Source: an uncultured Alistipes sp.
GTDB lineage: Bacteria > Bacteroidota > Bacteroidia > Bacteroidales > Rikenellaceae
Direction: 5' to 3'
Length of the DNA stretch: 62,675 nt
NCBI GenBank assembly: GCA_949286165.1
Contig: CASDZK010000070.1
Span: 1-62,675 of the forward strand
Both the position numbers and the translations under genes were made by a program. Within the stretch, counting starts at the first letter, position 1; each line of letters opens with the position of its first letter. Positions 17,641-30,047 of the stretch are shown piece by piece. The notes under the pieces are model-generated. The model was given only the letters and a program-made list of their open reading frames with translations, was not told where the DNA came from and searched no databases.

Positions 17641-20616
17641 TTATTTGACAGGAGCCTTTCTCAGTTTATTCTTTACCATATCAAACACCAAAGGTCCTGC
17701 GACAAAGATGGAGGAGAAGGTACCGAGTACTATCCCGAACAACAGGGCGAACACGAATCCGCGAATCACTTCCCCGCCGAAGATAAAGATAGCCAGCAGA
17801 GTAACGATGGTAGTTCCGGAGGTATTGACGGTACGCGCCAACGTAGAATTGATCGCCTCGTTAATATTCTGATAAATGTCCCGTTTCGGGAAAAGCGCCC
17901 GATAGTCGCGGATACGGTCGAAAATGACCACGGTATTGTTGATGGAGTAACCGACAATGGTCAGCAGGGCCGCAATGAACGACTGGTCCACATCCATGGC
18001 GAAAGGCAGGATGCCATGCAACAGCGAGAAAGCACCGATCGTCAGCACTACGTCGTGCGCCAAAGCGAAAACACTACCCAATGCCCATTCCCAACTGCGG
18101 AATCGCAAGGTAATGTAAATACCGATGGCGATCAGCGAAAAGATGACAGCAATGACGGCATTGACTTTAATATCGTGCGCCACGCTGGGACCTACCTTGT
18201 CAGAGGAAATGATCCCGTGCGGATTGGTCGCCGTAGTCAGGAACTCTTCCTCCGTCAACGGAGTTTCGTACAGCGGAGAGAGGGCTTCGTACATCATGCC
18301 GTTGATCTCTTCGGTCACGCCGTCTCCGTCTTCGGCATAACGGTACTGGGTAACGATACGCATCTGGTCTCCGTTATTCCCGTACTGTTTCACTTCGAGA
18401 CCGCCGGCCGTAAAGACCGTTTCCAATGCTTCACGCACCTGAGCGGTCGTTACGGGCTTGTCGAAACGGACCACGTAGGTACGGCCGCCGGAGAAATCGA
18501 CCCCGTAGCTCATGCCGCGGGTAAAGAACGAAATCAGCGAAATCAGGAGCAATGCGCCGGAGAACACATAGCTGTATTTGCGGATGCCGATGAAATTGAC
18601 CCGGGTATTGGCCAGGAAATTCTCGGTCAGCTTATTGGAGAAGCGAATTTTCTTATTGTGTTCGAGCATGGATACGAAGATCATGCGGGTAATGAAGATC
18701 GCGCAGAACAAGGAGGTCAGGATACCGATGATCAACGTGGTAGCGAACCCTTGTACGGGACCTGTTCCGAAAAGGAACAGCACCAATCCGGCGATCAGCG
18801 TGGTGGCGTTACCGTCGATAATGGCCGAATAGGCATTCTTGAACCCGTCGGACAAAGAAAGGACTACGCCCTTGCCGGCACGAATCTCTTCTTTGACACG
18901 CTCGTAAATGATGACATTGGCGTCCACCGCCATCCCCATCGTCAGGACGATACCGGCGATACCGGGCAGCGTAAGCACCGCTCCGAAGGAGGACAGCACG
19001 CCGAACAGGAAGAACAGGTTGGTTACCAAAGCGATGCTGGCCACCAATCCGGCCGTGCGGTAGAAGGCGAGCATATAGATCAGCACCAGGGCGAAAGCCA
19101 AAATAAACGACATCATGCTGGCTTCGATGGATTCCTTACCCAGCGTAGGACCTACGACGGCTTCCTGAATGATGGTGGCCGGAGCAGGCAGTTTACCCGA
19201 TTGCAGCACGATGGCCAGGTCGTTGGCTTCGTTGTAGGTAAACCCGCCGGTAATGGAGGAACGTCCGCCGGTAATCTCGCCGTTCACGCGGGGAGCGGAA
19301 TAGACGTAACCGTCGAGTACGATAGCGATGGATTTGCCGACATTATCGGCCGTCAGGCGCGCCCAGATCTTCGCGCCCGCAGGATTCATAATCATGGAAA
19401 CCTCTACCTGCGAACCGCCCTGGTCTATATATTCGGGACGGGCCGTAGCCACGTAGCTACCGTCCAAAGGAGGTTGTCCGTTTTTGGTATTGGCCTTGAT
19501 GGCGTACAGTTCGAAGATGGTCCCGGCGGGATCGACCCCTTTCATGCCCCACATCAGACGCACGTCGCGGGGCAACATGCTCCGGATCTGCGGCATGGCG
19601 AAAATTTCGTTGATCCGCACGGTATCGGCCGCCATGGCGCGACCGATCACGGGACCCTCGCCCACATAACCGCTCGCGGGATCGACGATGGGAGTCAGCA
19701 GATCGAACAGCGGGAACTGGTTGTCCCCCTCCGTAACGGTCGTATCGCTGACCAGAGCGTCCAGCTCGCCGGCCAGTCCGTTCTCCGTTTCCACGGTTTC
19801 GGTCGCTTCCGCTTCCACCGTCACGGTATCTTTCGCCTCGTTCTGCGAAGCGGCCAGACGGTTGTTGATATCCTGCAACAGCGGGAAGATTTCCGAATTG
19901 TCGTAAGTAGCCCAGAATTCCAGCGAAGCGGTTCCCTGCAACAGCTTACGCACACGTTCGGGTTCCTTCACGCCGGGCAGTTCGACCAGAATACGGCCGG
20001 AGTTTTCGAGCCGCTGGATATTGGGCTGAACCACGCCGAAACGGTCGATACGGTTACGCAGCACGTTATAGGAGTTGGCCACGGCATCGTCGGCCTGTTT
20101 GCGCAGCACGCGGATGACCTCTTCGTTGCTCATGCCGGGTTTGACCAGTTCACGCAGATCGTAGGTGGAAAAGATGGCACTAAGTTTGCCGTCGGGAGCT
20201 TGTTGCGCGTAAGCCCGGGCGAACAGCGTCAGGTAGTCGTCGCGGCTGTTGTTCTGCATGGCTTTGGCTTCGGCCAACGCCTTGTTGAAAGCCGGATCGG
20301 GATTATTGTCCGAAAGCGCTTTCAGAATGTCCTGCACGGAAATTTCCAGCATGACGTTCATCCCGCCGCGAAGGTCCAGCCCCAGGTTAAGCTCCTTCTC
20401 CTTGCAGTCGCTGTACGTGTATTGGACGAGTCCGAGATTGTACACCGTCTGGGTTTTCATGGAGTCGAGATACTGTTGTTCGGCAACCTCGTTGCCCGCC
20501 GCGAACTCCTTCGCCTTCTTCTCGACATGTTGGGTAACGAATGTAAATGACAATTGATACAGGCAGGCCAGCGCCAGCACAATCGTCAAAAATTTAAGTG
20601 CACCTTTATTCTGCAT
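17641..20616 (-). CDS. secDF: Protein translocase subunit SecDF (fused)
   Basis: This 991-residue inner-membrane protein uses the proton gradient to pull exported proteins through SecYEG. The SecD half has TM1 (about 8-27), the LGLDLRGGMNVMLEI signature near 78, the long periplasmic P1 domain, and a helix block around VYMLAFYRTAG with GMAVDANVIIYERVKEE. The SecF half begins near IRKYSYVFSGALLL with YGVDFSGGRTYVVRF and ends with further helices (NNTVVIFDRIRDY). The fusion of SecD and SecF is usual in Bacteroidota. It has its own promoter and terminator. Confidence 0.97.
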   Translation of the reverse strand: MQNKGALKFLTIVLALACLYQLSFTFVTQHVEKKAKEFAAGNEVAEQQYLDSMKTQTVYNLGLVQYTYSDCKEKELNLGLDLRGGMNVMLEISVQDILKALSDNNPDPAFNKALAEAKAMQNNSRDDYLTLFARAYAQQAPDGKLSAIFSTYDLRELVKPGMSNEEVIRVLRKQADDAVANSYNVLRNRIDRFGVVQPNIQRLENSGRILVELPGVKEPERVRKLLQGTASLEFWATYDNSEIFPLLQDINNRLAASQNEAKDTVTVEAEATETVETENGLAGELDALVSDTTVTEGDNQFPLFDLLTPIVDPASGYVGEGPVIGRAMAADTVRINEIFAMPQIRSMLPRDVRLMWGMKGVDPAGTIFELYAIKANTKNGQPPLDGSYVATARPEYIDQGGSQVEVSMIMNPAGAKIWARLTADNVGKSIAIVLDGYVYSAPRVNGEITGGRSSITGGFTYNEANDLAIVLQSGKLPAPATIIQEAVVGPTLGKESIEASMMSFILAFALVLIYMLAFYRTAGLVASIALVTNLFFLFGVLSSFGAVLTLPGIAGIVLTMGMAVDANVIIYERVKEEIRAGKGVVLSLSDGFKNAYSAIIDGNATTLIAGLVLFLFGTGPVQGFATTLIIGILTSLFCAIFITRMIFVSMLEHNKKIRFSNKLTENFLANTRVNFIGIRKYSYVFSGALLLISLISFFTRGMSYGVDFSGGRTYVVRFDKPVTTAQVREALETVFTAGGLEVKQYGNNGDQMRIVTQYRYAEDGDGVTEEINGMMYEALSPLYETPLTEEEFLTTATNPHGIISSDKVGPSVAHDIKVNAVIAVIFSLIAIGIYITLRFRSWEWALGSVFALAHDVVLTIGAFSLLHGILPFAMDVDQSFIAALLTIVGYSINNTVVIFDRIRDYRALFPKRDIYQNINEAINSTLARTVNTSGTTIVTLLAIFIFGGEVIRGFVFALLFGIVLGTFSSIFVAGPLVFDMVKNKLRKAPVK

Positions 20617-20849
20617 TTCGTTTAAATTATTGATATTATTTATGATTATTTTCGCTTATACATCGCAACCTTTCCGGCTTCGGAAACGTCCGACCCACCG
20701 ATATGAAAACGCCGGGCGGAAGCCCGACCGCATCAGGGAAACGGGCGATATTTTCCGGTTTCCCCGCACCGCGACCGAAGTGACGAAAACCGTCCCGAAC
20801 GCCTTCCGGCCGTTTCATATCGTCAATCGAAAATTTCCGATACGACCTG

Positions 20850-20879
20850 CAAATATAGTTTTTTTAATTGCTTTTACAA
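20850..20879 (-). promoter_or_regulatory. secDF promoter
   Basis: On the minus strand TTG (20877-20879) and TATATTTG (20850-20857) are separated by exactly 19 bp, a textbook Bacteroidota promoter. It predicts a leader of about 230 nt before secDF. Confidence 0.7.
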
Positions 20880-21150
20880 TAAGAAGCCGTTTTGATTTTT
20901 TACAAGCCCTCCCTTTTCCTCTCTTTTTCGTTTCCGCCGATGCCCCGAACACCTTTCCGGTCTCGTTCCTCTTTCCGCTTCGCCGGACAGCCCGTTGTCT
21001 TCTTTTCCGGGGAAAGGAGAAAAACTCGAAAACAACGCCTGGATCATCCGGCGCAAAAGCCGAAACGGCTTCCAAACATCCCGCTTTATTTATCATCACG
21101 TCCGGACGGGAACGGGGTCGCCTTTTCCCCCGGACGGCAAATCCGCTGTC
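20880..21150. other. Divergent gap between secDF and the MscS gene
   Basis: The open frame of the MscS gene extends upstream through this stretch, but the added residues have no family character. The secDF promoter lies at its left edge. Nothing else is recognised. Confidence 0.4.
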
Positions 21151-22443
21151 ATGGAATATCATCTGACCGATAAATTCTGGCTGCTGAACGACTTCCAGCA
21201 ATTCTTGTCGCATGCCGGGCTGCAGGGCCGGCTGCTGGACATTACCACGTTCTGCACCGTAACGCTGACGCTGCTCGTGCTGCTGCGCCTCGTGGGGTAT
21301 GCGGGCAGCCGACTGATGCCGAAACTGCTGCACGCCGTGATCCGGAAAACGCCCGTGAAATGGGACAAGGTACTCGCCCGGCGGCATTTCTTCAAACGGC
21401 TCGTCCGTTTCGTCTTCACGGTCGTGCTGAGCTATCTGATCGAGACGATTTTCATGGGGTACAGCCCCGGACTGGTACGGGGCACGCTGAAAGTGACGCA
21501 GTGTCTGGCGGTTTATTTCATGCTCAATACGCTGAGTGCCATGATAAACGCCGTCAGCGACATCTACAACGCCCTGCCGCAGGCCAGGGAACGAAGCATC
21601 AAAGGATACGTGCAGAGCGCGCACATCGTCATCTACCTCATCGGTATCCTGATCGCCGTGTCGATACTGGCCGACATCCGGCTGTCGAAAATCTTTCTGG
21701 GGTTAGCCACCTCCGCCGCCATCCTGACTCTGGTATTCAAAGACACCATTTTGGGGTTTACCGCCTCGATACAGCTCTCGGCGCAGGACATGGTCCGGCT
21801 GGGCGACTGGATACAGATGGACAGCCAGGGGGCCAACGGGACGGTGGTGGACATGACGGTCAGTACGGTCAAGGTGCAGAACTGGGACAACACCTACTCC
21901 ATGCTGCCCATTTACGCCATGGTCAATCAGGCTTTCATCAACTGGCGGGGCATGTACGACAGCGCGGGACGGCAGTTCATCCGCCCCTTCCCGGTAGACC
22001 TCCGTTCGGTGCGGGCCATGAGCGGGCAGGAGACGGAACAGCTGCGCGGAAACGGCCTCGTGGCCTCCCATTACGACGGGATGATGCGGGAACGGACGGC
22101 GGAACCGGACGGCACGACCACCAATCTGGCGCTTTACCGGGCCTGGATACTGGCCTATCTGACCGCCAGCGAACTGGTCAGCAAGGAGCTGATGCTGCTG
22201 GTGCGCTACCTGCCGATGGGAGACAAGGGACTCTCCATACAGATATACGGCTACACGGTGGAAAAACGGTTCGTGGAACACGAAGAGATCATGTCGCACA
22301 TCACGGAACGGATCGTGGCGGCGGCGGAACCGTTCGGCATCCGGCTGTACCAGCGGTACGGCGGAAAGACGGAGGAACGGGCGGGAACAGGTCAGGCGGC
22401 GGAGGCGCAACCCCGGCAGGCGGAGGAAAACGCCGCCCGTTAA
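21151..22443 (+). CDS. MscS-family mechanosensitive channel (YbdG-like)
   Basis: This is a 430-residue inner-membrane channel that releases osmolytes when membrane tension rises. There are about five hydrophobic helices in residues 25-195, then the MscS core TM3/beta region around LATSAAILTLVFKDTILGF, and MVRLGDWIQMDSQGANGTVVDMTVSTVKVQNWDN, the conserved beta-domain, described here as one continuous block in two parts. The length and the large C-terminal soluble domain fit the YbdG subgroup rather than small MscS. ATG at 21151 was chosen because MEYHLTDKFWLLN begins family-like sequence; the frame is open for 156 bp upstream. Confidence 0.9.
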   Translation: MEYHLTDKFWLLNDFQQFLSHAGLQGRLLDITTFCTVTLTLLVLLRLVGYAGSRLMPKLLHAVIRKTPVKWDKVLARRHFFKRLVRFVFTVVLSYLIETIFMGYSPGLVRGTLKVTQCLAVYFMLNTLSAMINAVSDIYNALPQARERSIKGYVQSAHIVIYLIGILIAVSILADIRLSKIFLGLATSAAILTLVFKDTILGFTASIQLSAQDMVRLGDWIQMDSQGANGTVVDMTVSTVKVQNWDNTYSMLPIYAMVNQAFINWRGMYDSAGRQFIRPFPVDLRSVRAMSGQETEQLRGNGLVASHYDGMMRERTAEPDGTTTNLALYRAWILAYLTASELVSKELMLLVRYLPMGDKGLSIQIYGYTVEKRFVEHEEIMSHITERIVAAAEPFGIRLYQRYGGKTEERAGTGQAAEAQPRQAEENAAR

Positions 22444-22572
22444 GATTTCACTCCCCGGCGTTATCCCATGACCGTCAAACGGTCCGCAGCGGCGGCATCG
22501 GGGTACGGAAAGCGACAGCCGCCGGAACACGGAGACCGTCCGGAACCGGTCCCGGAAAAACAGAGCGGATTC

Positions 22573-22617
22573 ATTCAAATTCTTTAAAGTTTTTAAAAGA
22601 CTTTAAAGAATTTGAAT
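22573..22617. repeat. Palindromic repeat flanking fic, 3' copy
   Basis: A perfect 17-bp inverted repeat, ATTCAAATTCTTTAAAG and its complement, has an 11-nt centre. It lies 3 bp after the fic stop codon. Its right half (TTAAAAGACTTTAAAGAA onward) is identical to the copy at 23962-24004, in the same orientation. Confidence 0.9.
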
Positions 22618-22619
22618 AC

Positions 22620-23921
22620 TCAATGGATCAATTCTCCGAATCGTCGGCTACGGACGTAAATGTATTTCACTTTATTCACGGCAATTGCATCGACATACCC
22701 CAATTTTACCAATCCGTCCAAATCCCCCTTTGCAGTCGGATAGGAAACATTCATCCGTATTTGAATCTCTTTGACGGAAAACGAAATATTCGGAGAGTCG
22801 TGATACCACTTGACAATTTGGGCTTGCCGCGCATTGATGTTACCTAATTTCAGAAAATCGGAAGTTTGTTGCTGTTCATCGATTTTCCGCTGAATATATT
22901 TTCTCAATTCACAATAAGCCTTATTGATGGCCTGCAAATGATAAGCCACGAAATACCCCAAATCGTTTGCGTCGCACTCCGTATATAAATACGCCTTTTC
23001 ATATTGCCGTTTGCTTCGGGCTATAATGCGGGAAACCGACAAATACTCCGTCAGCCAATACCCCCGGCGAAGCATGTACCAATAAAATACGGCCCGCGCC
23101 GTACGCCCGTTTCCGTCCGCAAAAGGATGGATAAACGCAATCAGAAAATGAATGATGATTCCTTTGATGACAGGATGTACGAACACTCCGTTAAAATCAT
23201 TCTCGTTGAACAATTTGCAGATGGCCCCGATCAGCCCTTCGATCTCGCGATAATCCGGCGGAGTATGGATCGTCTCATGCGTAATGCCATCTTCCACGAC
23301 CACATCGTTATCCTCGCGGAAACGTCCCTCGTCATTGCGGTCCTCCAACGTTTCATGAGTCATCAGCCGATGGATATGCAATAACGTTTCCTTCGTAAAA
23401 TCCTCATCCTTGTGCTCAAGAATAAAACGGATCGTTTCATAGTTGTTACAAATCATCTGTTCGCTCCGCGTACGGGGAGAAATAGATTTACGCAACATCT
23501 CCTTTGCGATTTTACGAGTCGTAGAGGCCCCTTCCATCTGACTGGAAGCGATCGCCTCCTCCATGTTGGAGCTGATCAGGTAACGGTTTTTATCCGCCTC
23601 GGGAATAAAACTCTGCGTTCCCAAATACCTTCCGAGATTCATATCAAATTCATGACACAGCCGTTGCATGCTATCGGTCACATAAAGTTTGAGCCGATAG
23701 GCGCCGATTTCCAATGTTTTGGCAAACATCCGGGACAGTTTCACACAAGCCCATAAATCCTGAGGAGATATTTTCCCGGGCAGAGATCTATACTTGATTT
23801 CCGTCCAGTACGAATATTCCCGGTTAATACCATCGACCAAAGCCGCTATCTCGGGATCGACGCTCAAACGAAGCGCTTTATCGAAATTCTCTTTTGTTAT
23901 TTTCGGAGGAGACTCTATCAT
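22620..23921 (-). CDS. Fic-domain protein (probable AMP-transferase)
   Basis: This is a 433-residue protein. An N-terminal helical domain carries the inhibitory motif SSQMEG near residue 127, of the type that blocks the active site in class II Fic proteins. The Fic core HPFADGNGRTAR lies near residue 269 with the catalytic histidine intact. The C-terminus (about 365-433) looks like a winged helix (VKEIQIRMNVSYPTAKGDLDGL). The family transfers AMP or related groups to target hydroxyls and can autoregulate or act as toxin. The gene is AT-rich against its surroundings and bracketed by two copies of one palindrome, suggesting acquisition. Confidence 0.93.
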   Translation of the reverse strand: MIESPPKITKENFDKALRLSVDPEIAALVDGINREYSYWTEIKYRSLPGKISPQDLWACVKLSRMFAKTLEIGAYRLKLYVTDSMQRLCHEFDMNLGRYLGTQSFIPEADKNRYLISSNMEEAIASSQMEGASTTRKIAKEMLRKSISPRTRSEQMICNNYETIRFILEHKDEDFTKETLLHIHRLMTHETLEDRNDEGRFREDNDVVVEDGITHETIHTPPDYREIEGLIGAICKLFNENDFNGVFVHPVIKGIIIHFLIAFIHPFADGNGRTARAVFYWYMLRRGYWLTEYLSVSRIIARSKRQYEKAYLYTECDANDLGYFVAYHLQAINKAYCELRKYIQRKIDEQQQTSDFLKLGNINARQAQIVKWYHDSPNISFSVKEIQIRMNVSYPTAKGDLDGLVKLGYVDAIAVNKVKYIYVRSRRFGELIH

Positions 23922-23945
23922 ATATCCATCTTTTTTCGATTCTCA

Positions 23946-23953
23946 CAAAGATA
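23946..23953 (-). promoter_or_regulatory. -7 box of fic
   Basis: TATCTTTG on the minus strand, 25 bp upstream of the fic start. The palindrome at 23962-24004 covers the position expected for the -33 box, so it could also serve as an operator. Confidence 0.55.
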
Positions 23954-23961
23954 ACAAAACA

Positions 23962-24004
23962 TTTAAATTCTTTAAAATTCTTAAAAGACTTTAAAGAATT
24001 TGAA
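23962..24004. repeat. Palindromic repeat flanking fic, 5' copy
   Basis: TTTAAATTCTTTAAA and TTTAAAGAATTTGAA form 15-bp arms with one mismatch. The right half matches the 3' copy base for base over more than 20 bp. The two copies lie about 1.39 kb apart and enclose only fic. Confidence 0.9.
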
Positions 24005-24397
24005 CAACCGACATACCTGGAACAGCCGGAATATACGGCTCCCGCACGCCCCTCCTTATATACGCTTCAAAAACATAACGGTCTTCCTTATCTCGACATT
24101 CCCGCACGCTATCCGTCCTCAGGCACGTTTTTTCAATCAAGACAGACAACCGACACAAGGAACGGTTATACCTTATATTAAATATCGGCAAGCGAGAACG
24201 GAGTGTCTGCATTTCATTGCCTGTTTCATCCGCCCGTTCCGCTCACTTATCCGCAACATGCGGTATTCCGGCAACCGACGGATTCGGACGCATTCAAACC
24301 CGTCGGAACATAAAACCGGTTATTTCACGGACATTGGAGAGGACGTTTGAATTTTTCCATGATTACGCCGGTGTTTCCGACACATTCGGCCAAAAAC
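24005..24397. other. Intergenic region between fic and tRNA-Pro
   Basis: About 390 bp without a recognisable gene. Only short, unconvincing frames are present. Confidence 0.45.
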
Positions 24398-24433
24398 GAA
24401 ACAGCCGTTTGCATAACTGCAAACGGCTGTTTC
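24390..24433 (-). terminator. Terminator of tRNA-Pro
   Basis: A perfect 15-bp stem (GCAAACGGCTGTTTC type) at 24398-24433 with a 6-nt loop is followed on the minus strand by GTTTTTGG, just after the tRNA 3' end. Confidence 0.85.
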
Positions 24434-24435
24434 TC

Positions 24436-24513
24436 TGGTCGGGGTGACTGGATTCGAACCAGCGGCCACACGCCCCCCAGACGTGTACTCTAACCGGGCT
24501 GAGCTACACCCCG
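24436..24513 (-). tRNA. tRNA-Pro (anticodon GGG)
   Basis: The minus strand folds as a cloverleaf. The acceptor CGGGGTG pairs with CACCCCG; the D arm is GCTC/GAGT; the anticodon stem CACGT/GCGTG closes a loop CTGGGGG with GGG at positions 34-36; the T arm is GCTGG-TTCGAAT-CCAGT. The discriminator is A and CCA is encoded (24436-24438). It has a clear promoter and terminator. Confidence 0.95.
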
Positions 24514-24527
24514 CTCATTTTCGAGTG

Positions 24528-24557
24528 CAAATATACGGCTTTTTCGTACCGTTCCAA
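24528..24557 (-). promoter_or_regulatory. tRNA-Pro promoter
   Basis: On the minus strand TTG (24555-24557), a 19-bp spacer and TATATTTG (24528-24535) lie directly upstream of the tRNA. Confidence 0.75.
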
Positions 24558-25224
24558 AAAAATAACCGGCTTTTTTTGTCCGGCACAATTCCCGATTCGG
24601 CGGAATCCGCGTTCAAACCGGATAAAAAGCAATGACATACAATGTTTTACGAAACCCGAAAGAACGGGTATTCCGCTAAAGAAAATTTCCTGCTCCCGTT
24701 TCTCCGGAAAAACTCATCCGGAACGAACAAATGCCAGGCCCCCCAAAAAACGCTCCGGGCACAGAGAAACGGGCAAGCCGTTCCGACAAGCCGACCATGA
24801 AATCCGTTTCAGGAAACGGCAAAAAAGCCCAACGGATACCGCCGGCGGGCGTGAAAAAAGAGCCCAAAACACAAAAATCCCCGGCCCGAACAATTTAAGG
24901 AAACGACGGGATGGTCCAAAACAAGCAAAATCCGGATGCTCCCTCCATGCCTTCCCAGCAAGCCGTTCCGAAAGCCCCTCATCCGCAAGGGCTTGGCTTT
25001 CAAAGGTAAAGGGAGCGTACGGACGTACGTGACCGACGCCTTGAAAAGCGATTAACGCAGCGGATAAAGACTCTTGGGATAACTTCATTCCGCCCCCGTC
25101 GCTGAAAAAATTTCATCGTATCCGGGCCTCCGGAACGGCGGAATTGCCGGAAATTCATTACTTTTACCCCGGCGGCCGATTCCCGGCAACCGGACCGACC
25201 GCGAAACCGAAAACACGACGACTT
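24558..25224. other. Long intergenic region before the TlpA-like gene
   Basis: About 670 bp. A minus-strand frame of 124 codons exists (24714-25088) but has no recognisable domain and unusual composition. A TACTTTTA box (25159-25166) close to the right end is a plausible promoter for the thiol-disulfide gene. Otherwise nothing was seen. Confidence 0.4.
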
Positions 25225-25758
25225 ATGAAAAAGCTTTTGCTTCTGCTGGGCCTGCTCGCCTGCCTACCCCGGCTTTACGGACAATCCTCCGAACGCACGC
25301 CCGACGCGGCGGGTTATCTGGTACGCACGGGCGACCTCGCCCCCGATTTCGGCATGCGGCTCGTTTCCGGCGATTCCGTCCGGCTGTCGCAATACCGCGG
25401 CAAGGTAATCATGCTGCAATTTACCGCCAGTTGGTGCGGGGTGTGCCGCAAGGAGATGCCGTTCATCGAAAAAGACATCTGGCAGAAACACAAGGACGAC
25501 GACGACTTCGTGCTGTTGGGCATCGACCGCGACGAACCGCTCGACAAGGTACAAGCCTTCGCGAAAGCCACCGGCGTAACCTATCCGTTGGGGCTCGATC
25601 CCGGCGCGGACATTTTCGCCCTGTACGCCGACCGGAAGGCGGGCATTACCCGCAACGTGCTGATCGACCGGGACGGCCGGATCGTCATGCTGACCCGGCT
25701 GTACGATGAAAAGGAATTCGCCGCGCTGGTCGAAAAAATCGATAAAATGCTGGAGTAA
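25225..25758 (+). CDS. TlpA/ResA-like periplasmic thiol-disulfide protein
   Basis: This is a 177-residue protein with a signal peptide (about 1-20, ending RLYGQ). The thioredoxin fold carries the redox motif FTASWCGVCRKEMPFIEKD, with the CxxC near residues 72-75, and the cis-proline region GITRNVLIDRDGRIV near 140. The family reduces periplasmic disulfides or serves cytochrome maturation and stress defence. The frame is open upstream to 25144, but MKKLLLLLGLL gives a proper signal peptide. It is followed by a small orphan gene in the same direction about 150 bp on. Confidence 0.88.
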   Translation: MKKLLLLLGLLACLPRLYGQSSERTPDAAGYLVRTGDLAPDFGMRLVSGDSVRLSQYRGKVIMLQFTASWCGVCRKEMPFIEKDIWQKHKDDDDFVLLGIDRDEPLDKVQAFAKATGVTYPLGLDPGADIFALYADRKAGITRNVLIDRDGRIVMLTRLYDEKEFAALVEKIDKMLE

Positions 25759-25911
25759 GAAGCCGTGCATCGGCAAAAACAAAAAGAGAAAAGAGAGAGG
25801 ATTCGTAAAAAATAAAAACAGGCTCTGACACCCTGTCGGGACGAAAAGCGGCTGTTCCGCCGCTTTTGCCGTCGTATTCACAGCCGTTTCGCACTATCTT
25901 CGCAGTAAAAA

Positions 25912-26256
25912 ATGGACGCATTTTCCCCTCTCTCTCCGGAGCACACGGCTGCCACGGAAAGCTCCGTTTCCCCGGAAAATCCGGAAACAGACCTCCGGCG
26001 CCGTTTCGTCCGCCTGTCGCTGGAAGTGCGGGTAGCCCTGCTGCGCAAAATCGGCGAGGCGATAGAACATACCGATCCGGAAAACACCGGGGCCTTGCCC
26101 AACCTGACCCGTTGTCTGAAAGAGATCAACGACGCGTTGGAAGAGGTGCCTTCCGCCCCGGAAGAATCGCTTTTCGACCGGCTGAACGACACGGTTCCCC
26201 GCCCCGTCCCCGCCTCTCCCGCCGTCCCGGTTTCCGCTTCCCGCCGAAAAATATGA
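25912..26256 (+). CDS. Hypothetical acidic protein
   Basis: This is a 114-residue frame with no signal peptide or membrane segment. A central amphipathic helix region (RRRFVRLSLEVRVALLRKIG and LTRCLKEINDALEEV) is flanked by proline-rich ends. A TATCTTCG box lies about 15 bp upstream of the ATG, and the stop codon falls in the loop of a terminator hairpin, which supports a real short gene. No family is recognised. It lies between the TlpA-like gene and secA. Confidence 0.5.
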   Translation: MDAFSPLSPEHTAATESSVSPENPETDLRRRFVRLSLEVRVALLRKIGEAIEHTDPENTGALPNLTRCLKEINDALEEVPSAPEESLFDRLNDTVPRPVPASPAVPVSASRRKI

Positions 26257-26280
26257 CCTTCGGCGGGTTTCTTCTTTTTT
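26241..26280 (+). terminator. Terminator of the hypothetical gene before secA
   Basis: CCGCCGAA/TTCGGCGG stem (26241-26266) with a 10-nt loop is followed by a T-rich run to 26280. Confidence 0.75.
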
Positions 26281-26297
26281 ATTTCACGATAATTCCC

Positions 26298-26305
26298 TAT
26301 CTTTG
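26298..26305 (+). promoter_or_regulatory. -7 box of secA
   Basis: TATCTTTG with a T-rich stretch about 19 bp upstream. The predicted leader to secA is about 125 nt. Confidence 0.6.
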
Positions 26306-26435
26306 GGACCTTCATAGCCCCGACGTCCGCCGGACGGGAAACGGAGGGCGCGTCCGGAGACGGGCCGTTTTCCCTCTCTTCCGGAAAAAGGAGTACGGGG
26401 CCGCCAAACACCGATAAATATAAAAATTGACATAA

Positions 26436-29735
<3,300 letters not shown>

Positions 29736-29762
29736 TTTCCCGCCGCCGGCGGTTCCGGTTAC

Positions 29763-29817
29763 AAGTCCTCATCTGCTGCATTACGGCTTTTCAAAGCCCT
29801 GCAGATGAGGACTTTTT
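29763..29817 (+). terminator. Terminator of secA
   Basis: AAGTCCTCATCTGC pairs with GCAGATGAGGACTT across a loop that itself has GGCTTT/AAAGCC, followed by five T. The 3' half belongs to the dispersed repeat described separately. Confidence 0.8.
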
Positions 29818-29825
29818 GAACAACC
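29783..29825. repeat. Dispersed short repeat, member 1
   Basis: The segment beginning TTTTCAAAGCCCTGCAGATG and ending at GAACAACC is shared, with few changes, by 41271-41313 and more distantly by 7661-7693. Confidence 0.6.
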
Positions 29826-30047
29826 TGCCGAAAAAGGACGGAGGAATCGTCCATTTTATCAGCTCTTCCCTTCTCATTCGCCCGTCTGCCGGGACTTTTT
29901 TCCGAAAAGGAAAACGGCGGAACGGAACAGGAAACGCGGATAAAAAGAATTGTCCAAAAAACAAATACGTCGGGAGACCGTTCGCGAAAACGGTTTGTCC
30001 CGAACCCAAGACGCCTTTTCCGAAGGCGTCGGAAACCGACGAATATC
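29826..30047. other. Gap between secA and the outer-membrane-like gene
   Basis: About 220 bp after the terminator. No -7 box was confidently identified and no gene is seen. Confidence 0.4.

Noticed and set aside
24714..25088. Minus-strand 124-codon frame
   Set aside because: No domain, odd composition and no promoter; treated as non-coding.
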